DNA of 40,654 bases from Pedobacter sp. GTDB lineage: Bacteria > Bacteroidota > Bacteroidia > Sphingobacteriales > Sphingobacteriaceae. The translations under genes and the position numbers were made by a program. Below are positions 32,707 through 40,274 of this stretch, piece after piece. The first letter of the stretch is position 1. Each line of letters begins with the position of its first letter. The DNA lies in NCBI GenBank assembly GCA_014377775.1, contig JACMOW010000081.1, positions 1 through 40,654 on the forward strand, given 5' to 3'. A model generated the notes under the pieces. That model saw nothing but the letters and a program-made list of their open reading frames with translations. It made no database searches and was not told the origin of the DNA.

Positions 32707-33829
32707 TTATAATTAGTTTTCCGTGTGTTTTTTCAATAATTTGATTCAGTAATGATGGAAATTTTGTTAATCCGGTGAGCATCACGTTTGAGAGTTTCTC
32801 TTTTCTTAATAATGCAGATAGGATACGGCCCATTTTTAACCTCGTTTTAAATTCTGAGTTCCAAAGTTTAGTATAGGTTTTTTCAAGTTCCGCCCTAGAA
32901 GTAATTTCTCTATTTTGAAATTTTATTAGTAATTGAGCAGCTATTTTTGCGCTATGAATAGCCATCGCCATGCCATTTCCACAAAGTGGATGGATAAGTC
33001 CGGCGGTATCTCCAACCATTAATATATGATTTTCTATGGTTGGTTTTTCGCCAAAAAATAACTGACTAATTACCAAAGGTTCTTCAAATAGCGGTGTATA
33101 TTCTTCGAAAATTTTTTTTAAGTGCCTATTTTGATATAGTACATGCTCTTGATAAGTTTTAATATCTTTATATTTTTTAAATGAATTATAATCTGCTAAA
33201 TAGCAAATATTTACCTTATCGTTTTCTACTTTAGAAACGCCACAATATCCACCTCTAAAATTATGTACAGCCACTAAATTTTTCGAGAAATTACCACTAT
33301 AATGTGCCTTAACAGCTAAAAAAGGTGATTTCTTTTGGATAAATGCTCTGTTTAATTTAACATCAATGGCCGAACGTTTTCCGTAAGCACCAATAACTTG
33401 CTTCGCAATAAATTCTTTGCCCGATAATAGCGTCACAGTAAATTTATCATTGTTAAATTCAATATTTGTTACTGTATCTTTTATAATGCTAACGCCACGA
33501 TTAATTAAATGTTGATAGAGGAAATAATCTAACTCATATCTACTAATTCCGAAACCACCAAGCGGTAATTTGGCTGTTATGCTTTTCCCAGTAACAGTTG
33601 TGAATTGCATTTGGTTAATTAAACTTGGCTTTAATAATTCGATATTAAGATCGAGCGACTTCAAGTAAGGCAAAACCTCATTTGAAATATATTCGCCACA
33701 AACTTTATGACTAGGAAATTCATTTTTCTCAATTAAAGTAACTTTTAGTCCGGCTTTCTGTAAATGAAGCGCAACCGTTAAGCCAGCAAGACCACCTCCA
33801 ATTATTAAAATTTCTAACTCATCTTGCAT
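32681..33829 (-). CDS. FAD-dependent oxidoreductase (geranylgeranyl reductase/PHBH-like monooxygenase family)
   Basis: 382 aa, first gene of the operon. GxGxxG in EILIIGGGLAGLTVALHL (about residues 5-22), Glu at the end of strand 2 (VTLIEKNEFPSHKVCGEYIS), and the second FAD motif MVGDTAGLIHPLCGNGMAMAIHSA (about 276). KVCGE after strand 2 is typical of the geranylgeranyl reductase-like branch that includes monooxygenases and halogenase relatives. In SrsABC of Streptomyces griseus a flavoprotein hydroxylates the phenolic lipid to a quinol. A similar ring hydroxylation is inferred here. Promoter evidence is weak (a TACTTTTA-like box). Confidence 0.88.
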   Translation of the reverse strand: MQDELEILIIGGGLAGLTVALHLQKAGLKVTLIEKNEFPSHKVCGEYISNEVLPYLKSLDLNIELLKPSLINQMQFTTVTGKSITAKLPLGGFGISRYELDYFLYQHLINRGVSIIKDTVTNIEFNNDKFTVTLLSGKEFIAKQVIGAYGKRSAIDVKLNRAFIQKKSPFLAVKAHYSGNFSKNLVAVHNFRGGYCGVSKVENDKVNICYLADYNSFKKYKDIKTYQEHVLYQNRHLKKIFEEYTPLFEEPLVISQLFFGEKPTIENHILMVGDTAGLIHPLCGNGMAMAIHSAKIAAQLLIKFQNREITSRAELEKTYTKLWNSEFKTRLKMGRILSALLRKEKLSNVMLTGLTKFPSLLNQIIEKTHGKLIINEVDRYNT

Positions 33830-33906
33830 ATCTTAAAAGTACAATATTTTTATGCATTCAATGCAGGTTAATTCATTCGTATCACAAATTTATTAACTTC
33901 GTGTAA

Positions 33907-35364
33907 ATGAATAATTTATTAACAGCAGAACAAATGCGTGATCAAAGAATTTCATCCATCTATTTAATGGAAAAGGCTGCCCATGCATTTGTTGATGTTT
34001 TTAGGGAATTATACCACGATCGTAGCCAGTCTATTTCTATTTTATGTGGACAAGGGAATAACGGGGGCGATGGTTTAGCAATTGCTCGATTGCTATATAT
34101 TAACGGATTCGAAAATATTTCGGTGTACTTGGTTAATTTTGGCACTAATGAAAGTCCAGATCGTACTAAAAATGTAAAGCGGTTAGCAGAAGAGCAGATT
34201 ATTCCCATTTTCATTACAGCGCCTAGTCAGTTCGAAAATATAGAAACGGATTTAATTATTGATGCAGTTTTGGGTTCGGGTTTAAATAAACCATTTACTG
34301 GTAAATATGCAGCATTGGCCAACAAAGTGAATAGTTTAGGTAAAAGGATAATTGCTGTTGATGTGCCTACGGGTTTCCCAAGTGAGGGGGCGATAGTTAA
34401 GAACTATAAGGGCATTAGAGCCGATTTGGTGATTTGTTTCCAACGCCCTAAACTCAATTTTTTCTTTCCAGAATCGGTTGTAGCCTTAAATCAGTTTAAG
34501 GTGGTAGATATCGGATTGGAAGAGAATTTTATATTGGCTCAACCGAGCGATTGGAAACTAATTACGAAGCCTACAATTAAAACTAGAAAGAATTTTACGC
34601 ATAAAGGAATCTATGGGCATGCTTTAATTGTTGCAGGAAATAGTACTACCATGGGTGCTGCTTTGTTAGCTGGCCGAGCTTGCCTACATACTGGGGCAGG
34701 TTTAACTACGCTTTGTCTTCCACAAAGTGGACTAATAGCGCTTAATGCTACTTTACCAGAGGTGATGGCTTTGCCAAGAAATGAACAGTTATCAGCTAAG
34801 GATTTTGCAAAATTTACAGCAATTGCCATCGGTCCGGGTTTAGGATTAGAAGTAGAAAACGAAGTGATTTTAGCCCAGTTAATTGTTTTAAAAAAACCTT
34901 TTGTAATTGATGCAGATTCGCTAACAATTTTAAGTAAGCGAAGAGACTTATTGGATAAATTGCCTGAGCAGACTATTTTAACACCGCATTTAAAAGAATT
35001 TGACCGTATTTTTGGTAAGCACCAAACATGGTGGGAGAGGGTAGCAACAGCAATTAAGCAAGCGAAGGCAAGAAGGTTAATCATTGTGCTAAAGAATCAA
35101 TATACGTTTGTTTGTTTGCCAAATGGGGAAGTTCATATTAATCAAACAGGTAATTCAGGTATGGCCTCTGGTGGTATGGGCGATGTTTTAACTGGAATAA
35201 TTGTTGGTTTTTTGGCGCAATCGTATTCACCGGCCGATGCTGCAAAGCTAGCGGTTTACCTACATGGTAAAGCGGGTGATGAGTTGACAAAGAAAAGATC
35301 TATAGTAAGTGCATCACAAGTTGCCGATAGAATTCCAAAAGCAATTAAGAAAATGGTAGATTAA
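33907..35364 (+). CDS. nnr: Bifunctional NAD(P)HX epimerase/ADP-dependent NAD(P)HX dehydratase
   Basis: 485 aa fusion. The N-terminal YjeF_N epimerase domain (about 1-210) has CGQGNNGGDGLAIARLL and VDVPTGFPSEG. The C-terminal YjeF_C/CARKD dehydratase domain (about 220-485) has AIAIGPGLG, ILTPHLKEFDRIFG and NSGMASGGMGDVLTGIIVGF. It repairs hydrated NADH and NADPH. The start follows a TAACTTCG box (one mismatch) by 5 nt. It is divergent from the polyketide operon, and its stop interlocks (TTAA) with that of the convergent anti-sigma gene. Confidence 0.95.
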   Translation: MNNLLTAEQMRDQRISSIYLMEKAAHAFVDVFRELYHDRSQSISILCGQGNNGGDGLAIARLLYINGFENISVYLVNFGTNESPDRTKNVKRLAEEQIIPIFITAPSQFENIETDLIIDAVLGSGLNKPFTGKYAALANKVNSLGKRIIAVDVPTGFPSEGAIVKNYKGIRADLVICFQRPKLNFFFPESVVALNQFKVVDIGLEENFILAQPSDWKLITKPTIKTRKNFTHKGIYGHALIVAGNSTTMGAALLAGRACLHTGAGLTTLCLPQSGLIALNATLPEVMALPRNEQLSAKDFAKFTAIAIGPGLGLEVENEVILAQLIVLKKPFVIDADSLTILSKRRDLLDKLPEQTILTPHLKEFDRIFGKHQTWWERVATAIKQAKARRLIIVLKNQYTFVCLPNGEVHINQTGNSGMASGGMGDVLTGIIVGFLAQSYSPADAAKLAVYLHGKAGDELTKKRSIVSASQVADRIPKAIKKMVD

Positions 35365-36194
35365 ATGGCACCCATTACCACCATTTTTTCCATGGTTGGG
35401 TTTGCACTTCCACCAGTTGGCTCAACTGTTACAGCAAAAGCTTGTGCTTTTTGGATAGTATCCATTTGCTTAACGGCTTCTTTTGCATTTTCATTACTTC
35501 CAAAAACACCTAAACTAACTGGTTTTCCATCAACCAGTGCCCATAACTGATATTCGTGCGATTGGTCTGTTTTGGGTAGACTCATTGCAGCATAGTTGAT
35601 CAATATGTTTTTATTGTTTTTGTTCCAATATACCAACATCTTAGATTTAGGCGAATTTTGTACGCCCGCAAGTTTAACGGTCGTCCATTCGTCTGTTTCG
35701 GTCATGGCTATTCTATTTTCCATTCCTGCATTCTCAAATTTTAATTGAGAAGCTGTACTAGCAAATTTCTCTTTATCTGTGCTCAAACTAGCAATTTGGA
35801 AATTTGCATCTTTAAGTTCTTTGTGAGCAGAGAACAAAGCACCCAAGCTAATTGCCAATAAAATACTGCAGGCCACTAAAGCATAACGTAATTTAGTTAC
35901 TTTACCATCGTTTATAGTATCGTATAGAGGAACGGTTTTCGGTTCAGCTATAATTTGTTGTGTATTTTTGAAACCCAACTTATCGAATAATTGTGATTCG
36001 AGCTTAGCTGGTGGTACAATTGAATTGTGTTGTGCATAATTTTCCATAGCAAGCTCAATCGCTAAAACCTCTGCTTGTATTTCAGAATATTTATTAGCCA
36101 TTTCCTCTACTTCATTGCTTTCGGGTACAGATAACTGCCCTAAAACGTAAAGTTCAAGTATGCCTGATTCGATATATTCTTTTACTTTTTCCAC
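35361..36194 (-). CDS. Anti-sigma factor, RskA-like
   Basis: 277 aa. The N-terminal cytoplasmic anti-sigma domain (YIESGILELYVLGQLSVPESNEVEEMA) is followed by a single membrane helix (YALVACSILLAISLGALFSA, about 103-122), a coiled coil, and the periplasmic RskA domain (SKMLVYWNKNNKNILINYAAMSLPKTDQSHEYQLWALVDGKP). There is no zinc-binding HxxxCxxC motif, as usual for RskA. It follows the ECF sigma gene by 1 bp and should sequester that sigma factor at the membrane. The signal sensed is unknown. Confidence 0.92.
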   Translation of the reverse strand: MEKVKEYIESGILELYVLGQLSVPESNEVEEMANKYSEIQAEVLAIELAMENYAQHNSIVPPAKLESQLFDKLGFKNTQQIIAEPKTVPLYDTINDGKVTKLRYALVACSILLAISLGALFSAHKELKDANFQIASLSTDKEKFASTASQLKFENAGMENRIAMTETDEWTTVKLAGVQNSPKSKMLVYWNKNNKNILINYAAMSLPKTDQSHEYQLWALVDGKPVSLGVFGSNENAKEAVKQMDTIQKAQAFAVTVEPTGGSANPTMEKMVVMGAI

Positions 36195-36195
36195 C

Positions 36196-36747
36196 TCAAT
36201 TAAAATTTTTCCTTAACTCTAAAATTGCCATTCGAACACGGGTTTTTACTGTACCCAATGGTAAATTTAATTCTTCTGCAGCCTCAACTTGTGTATATCC
36301 TTTAAAATAAACCATATCTAACACGTTTTTAAATTCGGGTTTTAGCTTTGTTACCAATTCTTTTAAACCTAAAGTGTCTGCATTAAAAGTAACCTTCCTT
36401 TGTTCGTCTATAAAATCTACGTTATTTTCTATGTCTTGGTTTTTGTTTGAGTTCTTAAAGTCTTTAGATCTTAATTTATCGATGGATAAATTACGAGCAA
36501 CATTCATCATCCAAGTAAATAAACGCCCTTTTGAAGGGTCATAGCTCGATGCAGAATTCCAAATTTTTACAAAAGTTTCTTGCAAAAGATCTTCTGCAAC
36601 TTCTGTATGAATAACAATTCTCGAGATTACACCTAGCAAAGCACCTGAGTACATATCGTACAATGCTTTGATAGCAATGGATTCTTGCCTTTTTAGTGCA
36701 TTAACCAATTCTTCTTCTGAAAGTGATATTTTTTTTGTTGGTGCCAA
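36196..36747 (-). CDS. ECF-type RNA polymerase sigma factor (SigK-like)
   Basis: 183 aa. Region 2 (ALYDMYSGALLGVISRIV...AEDLLQETFVKIWNSASSYDPSKGRLFTWMMNVARNLSIDKLR) and region 4 (LKPEFKNVLDMVYFKGYTQVEAAEELNLPLGTVKTRVRMAILELRK) are both complete, with no region 3. Pairing with an RskA-like anti-sigma 1 bp downstream fits the SigK/RskA family. The 164-bp upstream spacer shows no obvious TAnnTTTG box, so expression may depend on another promoter type or on itself. Confidence 0.95.
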   Translation of the reverse strand: MAPTKKISLSEEELVNALKRQESIAIKALYDMYSGALLGVISRIVIHTEVAEDLLQETFVKIWNSASSYDPSKGRLFTWMMNVARNLSIDKLRSKDFKNSNKNQDIENNVDFIDEQRKVTFNADTLGLKELVTKLKPEFKNVLDMVYFKGYTQVEAAEELNLPLGTVKTRVRMAILELRKNFN

Positions 36748-36911
36748 GGGTGCTAATATACAATCAAATTATGAGAAAAGAACTGTCCATAATTAAAATA
36801 ATTGTTAAAAATATAGTGCATAAATATTTTAATTATGATACGCTCCATCTGATTGCTAAGAACAAATTTAAGGACAGATGAAATGCTTAAAAAAAAATAA
36901 TGCCATTAGCT

Positions 36912-37784
36912 CTAAAAATCAAATAAATGCTTTTCTGCATGGTAAGATGAACGCACTAATGGGCCACTTTCTACATATCTTAATCCTTTTGCTAAGCCTA
37001 TTTCCTTATATTTTGCAAACTGGTCTGGATGTATCCAATCTACCACAGGGTGATGGTTTTTTGTTGGTTGTAAATATTGACCTAAAGTTAAGATATGTAC
37101 GCCATTCGCTACTAAATCATCCATTGCTTCTAAAATATCTTCTTCCGTTTCGCCTAAACCCAGCATAATACCTGTCTTAGTTCTCAAACCAAATTCCGAA
37201 ATTATTTTTAATGCAGCTAAACTACGATCATATTTAGCTTGTATACGCACTTGTTTAGTTAGGCGCTTAACGGTTTCTACGTTATGCGACATCACCTCTG
37301 GACGCTCTTCCAGTACGCGATATAAATTATCCCATTGCCCTCTAAAATCTGGTATTAAGGTTTCTAAAGTAGTTTCTGGGCTTTCTCTTCGGATGGCCTG
37401 TAAGGTTTCAGCCCAAATTATGGAACCACCATCTTTTAAATCATCCCGATCTACGGAGGTAATTACACAATGTTTTACCTTCATTAGCTTTACAGAATTA
37501 GCCACGCGATTGGGCTCATCTATATCAACTGCCAAAGGGCGGCCAGTTGCAACGGCACAAAATGAGCAAGACCGTGTACAGATATTGCCTAAGATCATGA
37601 AAGTAGCCGTACCTGCTCCCCAGCATTCTCCCATATTCGGACAATTGCCACTCTCGCAAATGGTATGTAGTTTATGGGTGTCAACCAAACTGCGAACCAG
37701 TGCATATTCTTTTCCAACAGGTAGTTTTACTCTTAGCCAATCGGGTTTACGAGGTTTCTCTGTAACTACAGGTAGTTCAATCAT
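36912..37784 (-). CDS. lipA: Lipoyl synthase
   Basis: 290 aa radical-SAM enzyme that inserts two sulfurs into protein-bound octanoyl groups. The auxiliary-cluster motif is [13 protein letters not shown] (about residues 38-50). The radical-SAM CxxxCxxC is CTRSCSFC (about 68). [15 protein letters not shown] and the C-terminal [10 protein letters not shown], with the Ser that ligates the auxiliary cluster, are present. Length is typical. lipB is not adjacent. The start lies 4 nt after a good -7 box. Confidence 0.97.
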   Translation of the reverse strand: MIELPVVTEKPRKPDWLRVKLPVGKEYALVRSLVDTHKLHTICESGNCPNMGECWGAGTATFMILGNICTRSCSFCAVATGRPLAVDIDEPNRVANSVKLMKVKHCVITSVDRDDLKDGGSIIWAETLQAIRRESPETTLETLIPDFRGQWDNLYRVLEERPEVMSHNVETVKRLTKQVRIQAKYDRSLAALKIISEFGLRTKTGIMLGLGETEEDILEAMDDLVANGVHILTLGQYLQPTKNHHPVVDWIHPDQFAKYKEIGLAKGLRYVESGPLVRSSYHAEKHLFDF

Positions 37785-37788
37785 GCTA

Positions 37789-37820
37789 CAAAGTTACGGA
37801 ATAGGATTGAAGAGAACAAA
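37789..37820 (-). promoter_or_regulatory. Promoter of lipA
   Basis: On the minus strand TTTG (37817-37820) and TAACTTTG (37789-37796) are separated by 20 bp, a full consensus match. The box is followed by TAGC and the ATG, so the mRNA would be leaderless or nearly so. The -33 element lies inside an AGAACAAAGATAAAGG-type repeat. Confidence 0.65.
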
Positions 37821-37855
37821 GATAAAGGAGCAAGGAGCAAAGATTGTTCTTTGCA
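37805..37855. repeat. GAACAAAGATAAAGGAGCAAGGAGCAAAGA-type repeat
   Basis: GATTGAAGAGAACAAAG, ATAAAGGAGCAAGGAGCAAAG and GTTCTTTGC form a degenerate cluster of the same word family as 144-222 and 2141-2200, in the 128-bp spacer between lipA and the OsmC-family gene. Confidence 0.6.
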
Positions 37856-37888
37856 CACTTATCCAGCACTTAATACTAAAAAAATTAC

Positions 37889-37896
37889 TAATTTTG
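37889..37896 (+). promoter_or_regulatory. -7 box of the OsmC-family gene
   Basis: TAATTTTG, exact TAnnTTTG, 16 nt before the ATG. No -33 TTTG was found at the right distance. Confidence 0.45.
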
Positions 37897-37912
37897 ACTC
37901 AAATTTTACAAT

Positions 37913-38323
37913 ATGGCTACTTCAAAAATTACGTATACAGGTGAATTAAGAACCGCTTCTATCCATTTAAAATCGGGCACAGAAATTATAACCGATGCGC
38001 CAGTAGATAATCAAGGTAAAGGTGAAGCATTTTCGCCAACAGATTTATTGGCTACCGCTTTAGGTAATTGTATGCTAACTATAGTAGGTATTGCGGCTAA
38101 AACACACGGCTTTAACATTGATGGTACAACTGCCGAGATCACTAAAATTATGGGCGAAAATCCTCGGCGTGTGACAGAAATTGTGGTAAATCTTCAATTT
38201 CCAGCAAATAATTATAGCAATAAAGAGAAAGAAATTATTGAGCGTTCAGCAAGAACCTGTCCGGTAGCGTATAGTTTGCATCCCGATATTAAGCAAGAAA
38301 TAACGTTTGGTTACTTTTTTTAA
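37913..38323 (+). CDS. OsmC/Ohr-family peroxiredoxin-like protein
   Basis: 136 aa. The two redox cysteines are in ALGNCMLTIVGIAAKTHG (about residue 51) and ERSARTCPVAYSL (about 117), the spacing of the OsmC/YhfA group. The family reduces organic hydroperoxides with Cys-Cys chemistry in the cytosol. YhfA-like members are less well characterised, so the substrate is open. It seems monocistronic, facing the minus-strand ytxJ unit across 35 bp with no clear terminator. Confidence 0.92.
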   Translation: MATSKITYTGELRTASIHLKSGTEIITDAPVDNQGKGEAFSPTDLLATALGNCMLTIVGIAAKTHGFNIDGTTAEITKIMGENPRRVTEIVVNLQFPANNYSNKEKEIIERSARTCPVAYSLHPDIKQEITFGYFF

Positions 38324-38358
38324 TATTAATTAGTTAGCCAATTATCAAGACTGGGAGT

Positions 38359-38694
38359 TTATGCTTTTTTCATCATCTCAACAACTTCCTCTGCAGAGAT
38401 GTCACCATGCGAAGAATCGAGAACACATTCGCCATTTTTAATGACTAAAAGTTGAGGAGACTCATGGTGCACCTGAAACAATTCTGCAATTTCTGCAGAT
38501 ATGCTTCGATAACTGATCAAATCTAAGAAGTATAGGTTAATTTCCTTAGGTAACAAATCCCAGTCCATTTCGAAACGTCTTTTTGCCATCATACTTACAG
38601 AACAACGCGTACTGTGTTTAAAAATTACACTGTAATTCTCATCATTTTTAATCGTATTTAGCTGCGCTAAATCGGTAAGGCTAATCCATTGCAT
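38359..38694 (-). CDS. ytxJ: Bacillithiol system redox-active protein YtxJ
   Basis: 111 aa thioredoxin-fold monothiol protein. The active-site segment is FKHSTRCSVSMMAKRRF (Cys near residue 31), the TxCS-type pattern of YtxJ bacilliredoxins. SPQLLVIKNGECVLDSSHGDIS, with cis-Pro after Ser, completes the fold. It is thought to remove bacillithiol from S-bacillithiolated proteins. bshA in this window supports bacillithiol production by this organism. The gene begins 2 bp after a small lipoprotein gene on the same strand. Confidence 0.92.
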   Translation of the reverse strand: MQWISLTDLAQLNTIKNDENYSVIFKHSTRCSVSMMAKRRFEMDWDLLPKEINLYFLDLISYRSISAEIAELFQVHHESPQLLVIKNGECVLDSSHGDISAEEVVEMMKKA

Positions 38695-38696
38695 TT

Positions 38697-38819
38697 TTAA
38701 GGTCTCTTTCTTTTCCCCTCTGGGTAAGTACTATAGGCGGGACAAAGACGAGATGAACAAGATTCTAATACAACAATTGCGCAAAACACAACTAATAATA
38801 GAATGGCAATTTTTTTCAT
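38697..38819 (-). CDS. 40-aa lipoprotein, not in the ORF track
   Basis: Reading from ATG at 38819 gives MKKIAILLLVVFCAIVVLESCSSRLCPAYSTYPEGKRKRP (quoted here in two parts: MKKIAILLLVVFCAIVVLES and CSSRLCPAYSTYPEGKRKRP) then TAA. It has a charged start, a hydrophobic core, a lipobox-like LESC with Cys21, and a 20-residue mature tail ending in a basic KRKRP. The CPAY segment resembles small Bacteroidota lipoproteins I have seen from memory. The stop is 2 bp from the ytxJ start, so the two are probably co-transcribed. Function unknown. Coding signal rests on the leader and lipobox structure and the tight spacing. Confidence 0.75.
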   Translation of the reverse strand: MKKIAILLLVVFCAIVVLESCSSRLCPAYSTYPEGKRKRP

Positions 38820-38874
38820 CTTTATGTTTTTTAAAGCCCTAAAGTACTAATTTTTATGAATAACAAATAATTCT

Positions 38875-39366
38875 TTAAATTGTTGAAGCGAAAAATGCCA
38901 TTTTTAGGGCAGTTATTGCTGCCTCATCACCTTTATTCCCATGCTTTCCACCTGCTCTGTCTAAGGCTTGCTCTTCAGTATTGGTGGTAAGTACACCAAA
39001 AATAACTGGTTTACTATATTTTATGCCAACATTGGTAATGCCATTTGCAACCGCATCGCAGATAAAATCGAAGTGTTTCGTATCGCCCTGTATTATACAA
39101 CCCAAGCAAATTACCGCATCGATATTATTTTGGTGATTTAATAAAATTTCGGCGGCAGTAGTAAGTTCAAAACTACCTGGAACAGCTTTAGTGATGATGT
39201 TCTTTTCTTTTAAACCGTGCTTTAGTAAAGTTTTTAATGCACCTTCATACAAAGCTCCTGTAATTTTTGCATTCCATTCTGCAACCAAAATTGCAATCTT
39301 AAAGTTGCTACCATCTGGAATGATGGTATGGGAAAAGTCGGAAAGATTTTTTAAATGTGAGGCCAT
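38875..39366 (-). CDS. ribH: 6,7-dimethyl-8-ribityllumazine synthase
   Basis: 163 aa, normal for the lumazine synthase that makes the riboflavin precursor in a large capsid-like oligomer. KIAILVAEWNAKITGALYEGAL (substrate loop), VPGSFELTTAAEILL, CLGCIIQGDTKHFDFICDAV and FGVLTTNTEEQALDRAGGKHGNKG (with the catalytic His in DTKHFDF) match the family along its length. A -7 box lies 10 nt upstream of the start. No FMN riboswitch is present. In many Bacteroidota ribH follows a TPR membrane protein gene and neighbours recF, as here. Confidence 0.97.
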   Translation of the reverse strand: MASHLKNLSDFSHTIIPDGSNFKIAILVAEWNAKITGALYEGALKTLLKHGLKEKNIITKAVPGSFELTTAAEILLNHQNNIDAVICLGCIIQGDTKHFDFICDAVANGITNVGIKYSKPVIFGVLTTNTEEQALDRAGGKHGNKGDEAAITALKMAFFASTI

Positions 39367-39376
39367 GGTATAAAGA

Positions 39377-39384
39377 CAAAGTTA
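39377..39384 (-). promoter_or_regulatory. -7 box of ribH
   Basis: The minus strand reads TAACTTTG in the 37-bp gap after the TPR gene, 10 nt before the ribH ATG. No -33 TTTG is seen, so ribH may also be read through from the TPR gene. Confidence 0.45.
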
Positions 39385-39403
39385 TAAATGGTGACCTTAA
39401 CTT

Positions 39404-40072
39404 TTATTTTATTTGAGCTTGCGCACGAGCAATGTACTCATCAATCATCGTGGCTTCTTGACTTTCAGGGAATTGACTTTTTATTTTAGAATAAGTTTCT
39501 CCTGCAGCCTTAAAATCTTTAAGATTTTCTTGTACTAAGCCCAATTTTTTAAGAAACATAGGCGAAGTAAATTTATTACTTGCCTTATCAGCCGCTTTTT
39601 GATAATATGTTGCCGCTTGTTTATAATCTTTTAATTCGCTGTATGCATCGCCTAATAAGCCCAATGCCAATGGATCTCCTACCGGACTTCCAGTTGCAGT
39701 ATATTTTCCTAAAGCTTCAGTTGCTTTTTTATATTCACCTTTACGCAGATAAATACCACCTAAATATAGATTAGCTAAGTTTGCTGATTTGGTATTGTCA
39801 TATTCTTCGGCAATTTTTGCTAAACCAGGGTAACCTCCTTCGCCATCAATTGCTTTGTTGGCTAAAGAATCAACACCTACATATTGTTCTGATTTAAACA
39901 TTTGAGCGGCAGCTTCATCAGCGCGCCCGGGTAAATAAGAAGCGAAATAATAAAGTGCAATTGCACCTAAAGCAACTATAGCAGCTGCTATAAAAAGCAA
40001 ACTTTTGCCATTCTCTTCATAAAAAGAATTATTTTTCACAGGTGTTGTTACTGTTTTATGTGTTGTAGACAT
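39404..40072 (-). CDS. Membrane-anchored tetratricopeptide-repeat protein
   Basis: 222 aa. One N-terminal transmembrane helix (SLLFIAAAIVALGAIALYYFASYL, about residues 25-48) leads to several TPR units (LANLYLGGIYLRKGEYKKATEAL; ALGLLGDAYSELKDYKQAATYYQKAA; FLKKLGLVQENLKDFKAAGETYSKI). The layout is like YfgM/Tol-Pal-associated TPR proteins that assist envelope protein complexes, but a specific partner cannot be named. It is divergent from recF across 202 bp and 37 bp upstream of ribH. Confidence 0.9.
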   Translation of the reverse strand: MSTTHKTVTTPVKNNSFYEENGKSLLFIAAAIVALGAIALYYFASYLPGRADEAAAQMFKSEQYVGVDSLANKAIDGEGGYPGLAKIAEEYDNTKSANLANLYLGGIYLRKGEYKKATEALGKYTATGSPVGDPLALGLLGDAYSELKDYKQAATYYQKAADKASNKFTSPMFLKKLGLVQENLKDFKAAGETYSKIKSQFPESQEATMIDEYIARAQAQIK

Positions 40073-40256
40073 GTATTTTAATCTATTTGTTTTTAATTAT
40101 TTTCAGTTGTTAGATTGAGCTTTACGTATTAAAATAGTTATATTTTTTTCCTTATTATTATTTTAATAGGGGTGGTTTAAAAATTGAGAATGCAAAAATA
40201 CGTTTTTCATCGGAAGTATCAACCTCTTTTTTAACTATTTCGAATATATAAAAACT

Positions 40257-40264
40257 TATCTTTG
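40257..40264 (+). promoter_or_regulatory. -7 box of recF
   Basis: TATCTTTG, exact TAnnTTTG, 10 nt before the recF ATG. No TTTG is seen at -33. Confidence 0.5.
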
Positions 40265-40274
40265 CAAACAAATT

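Noticed and set aside
36878-37168. 96-aa plus-strand ORF over the lipA 3' end
   Set aside because: Antisense to lipA, which is certain. No signal of its own.
39367-39403. FMN riboswitch before ribH
   Set aside because: The gap is only 37 bp and holds a -7 box, which is far too short for the aptamer.
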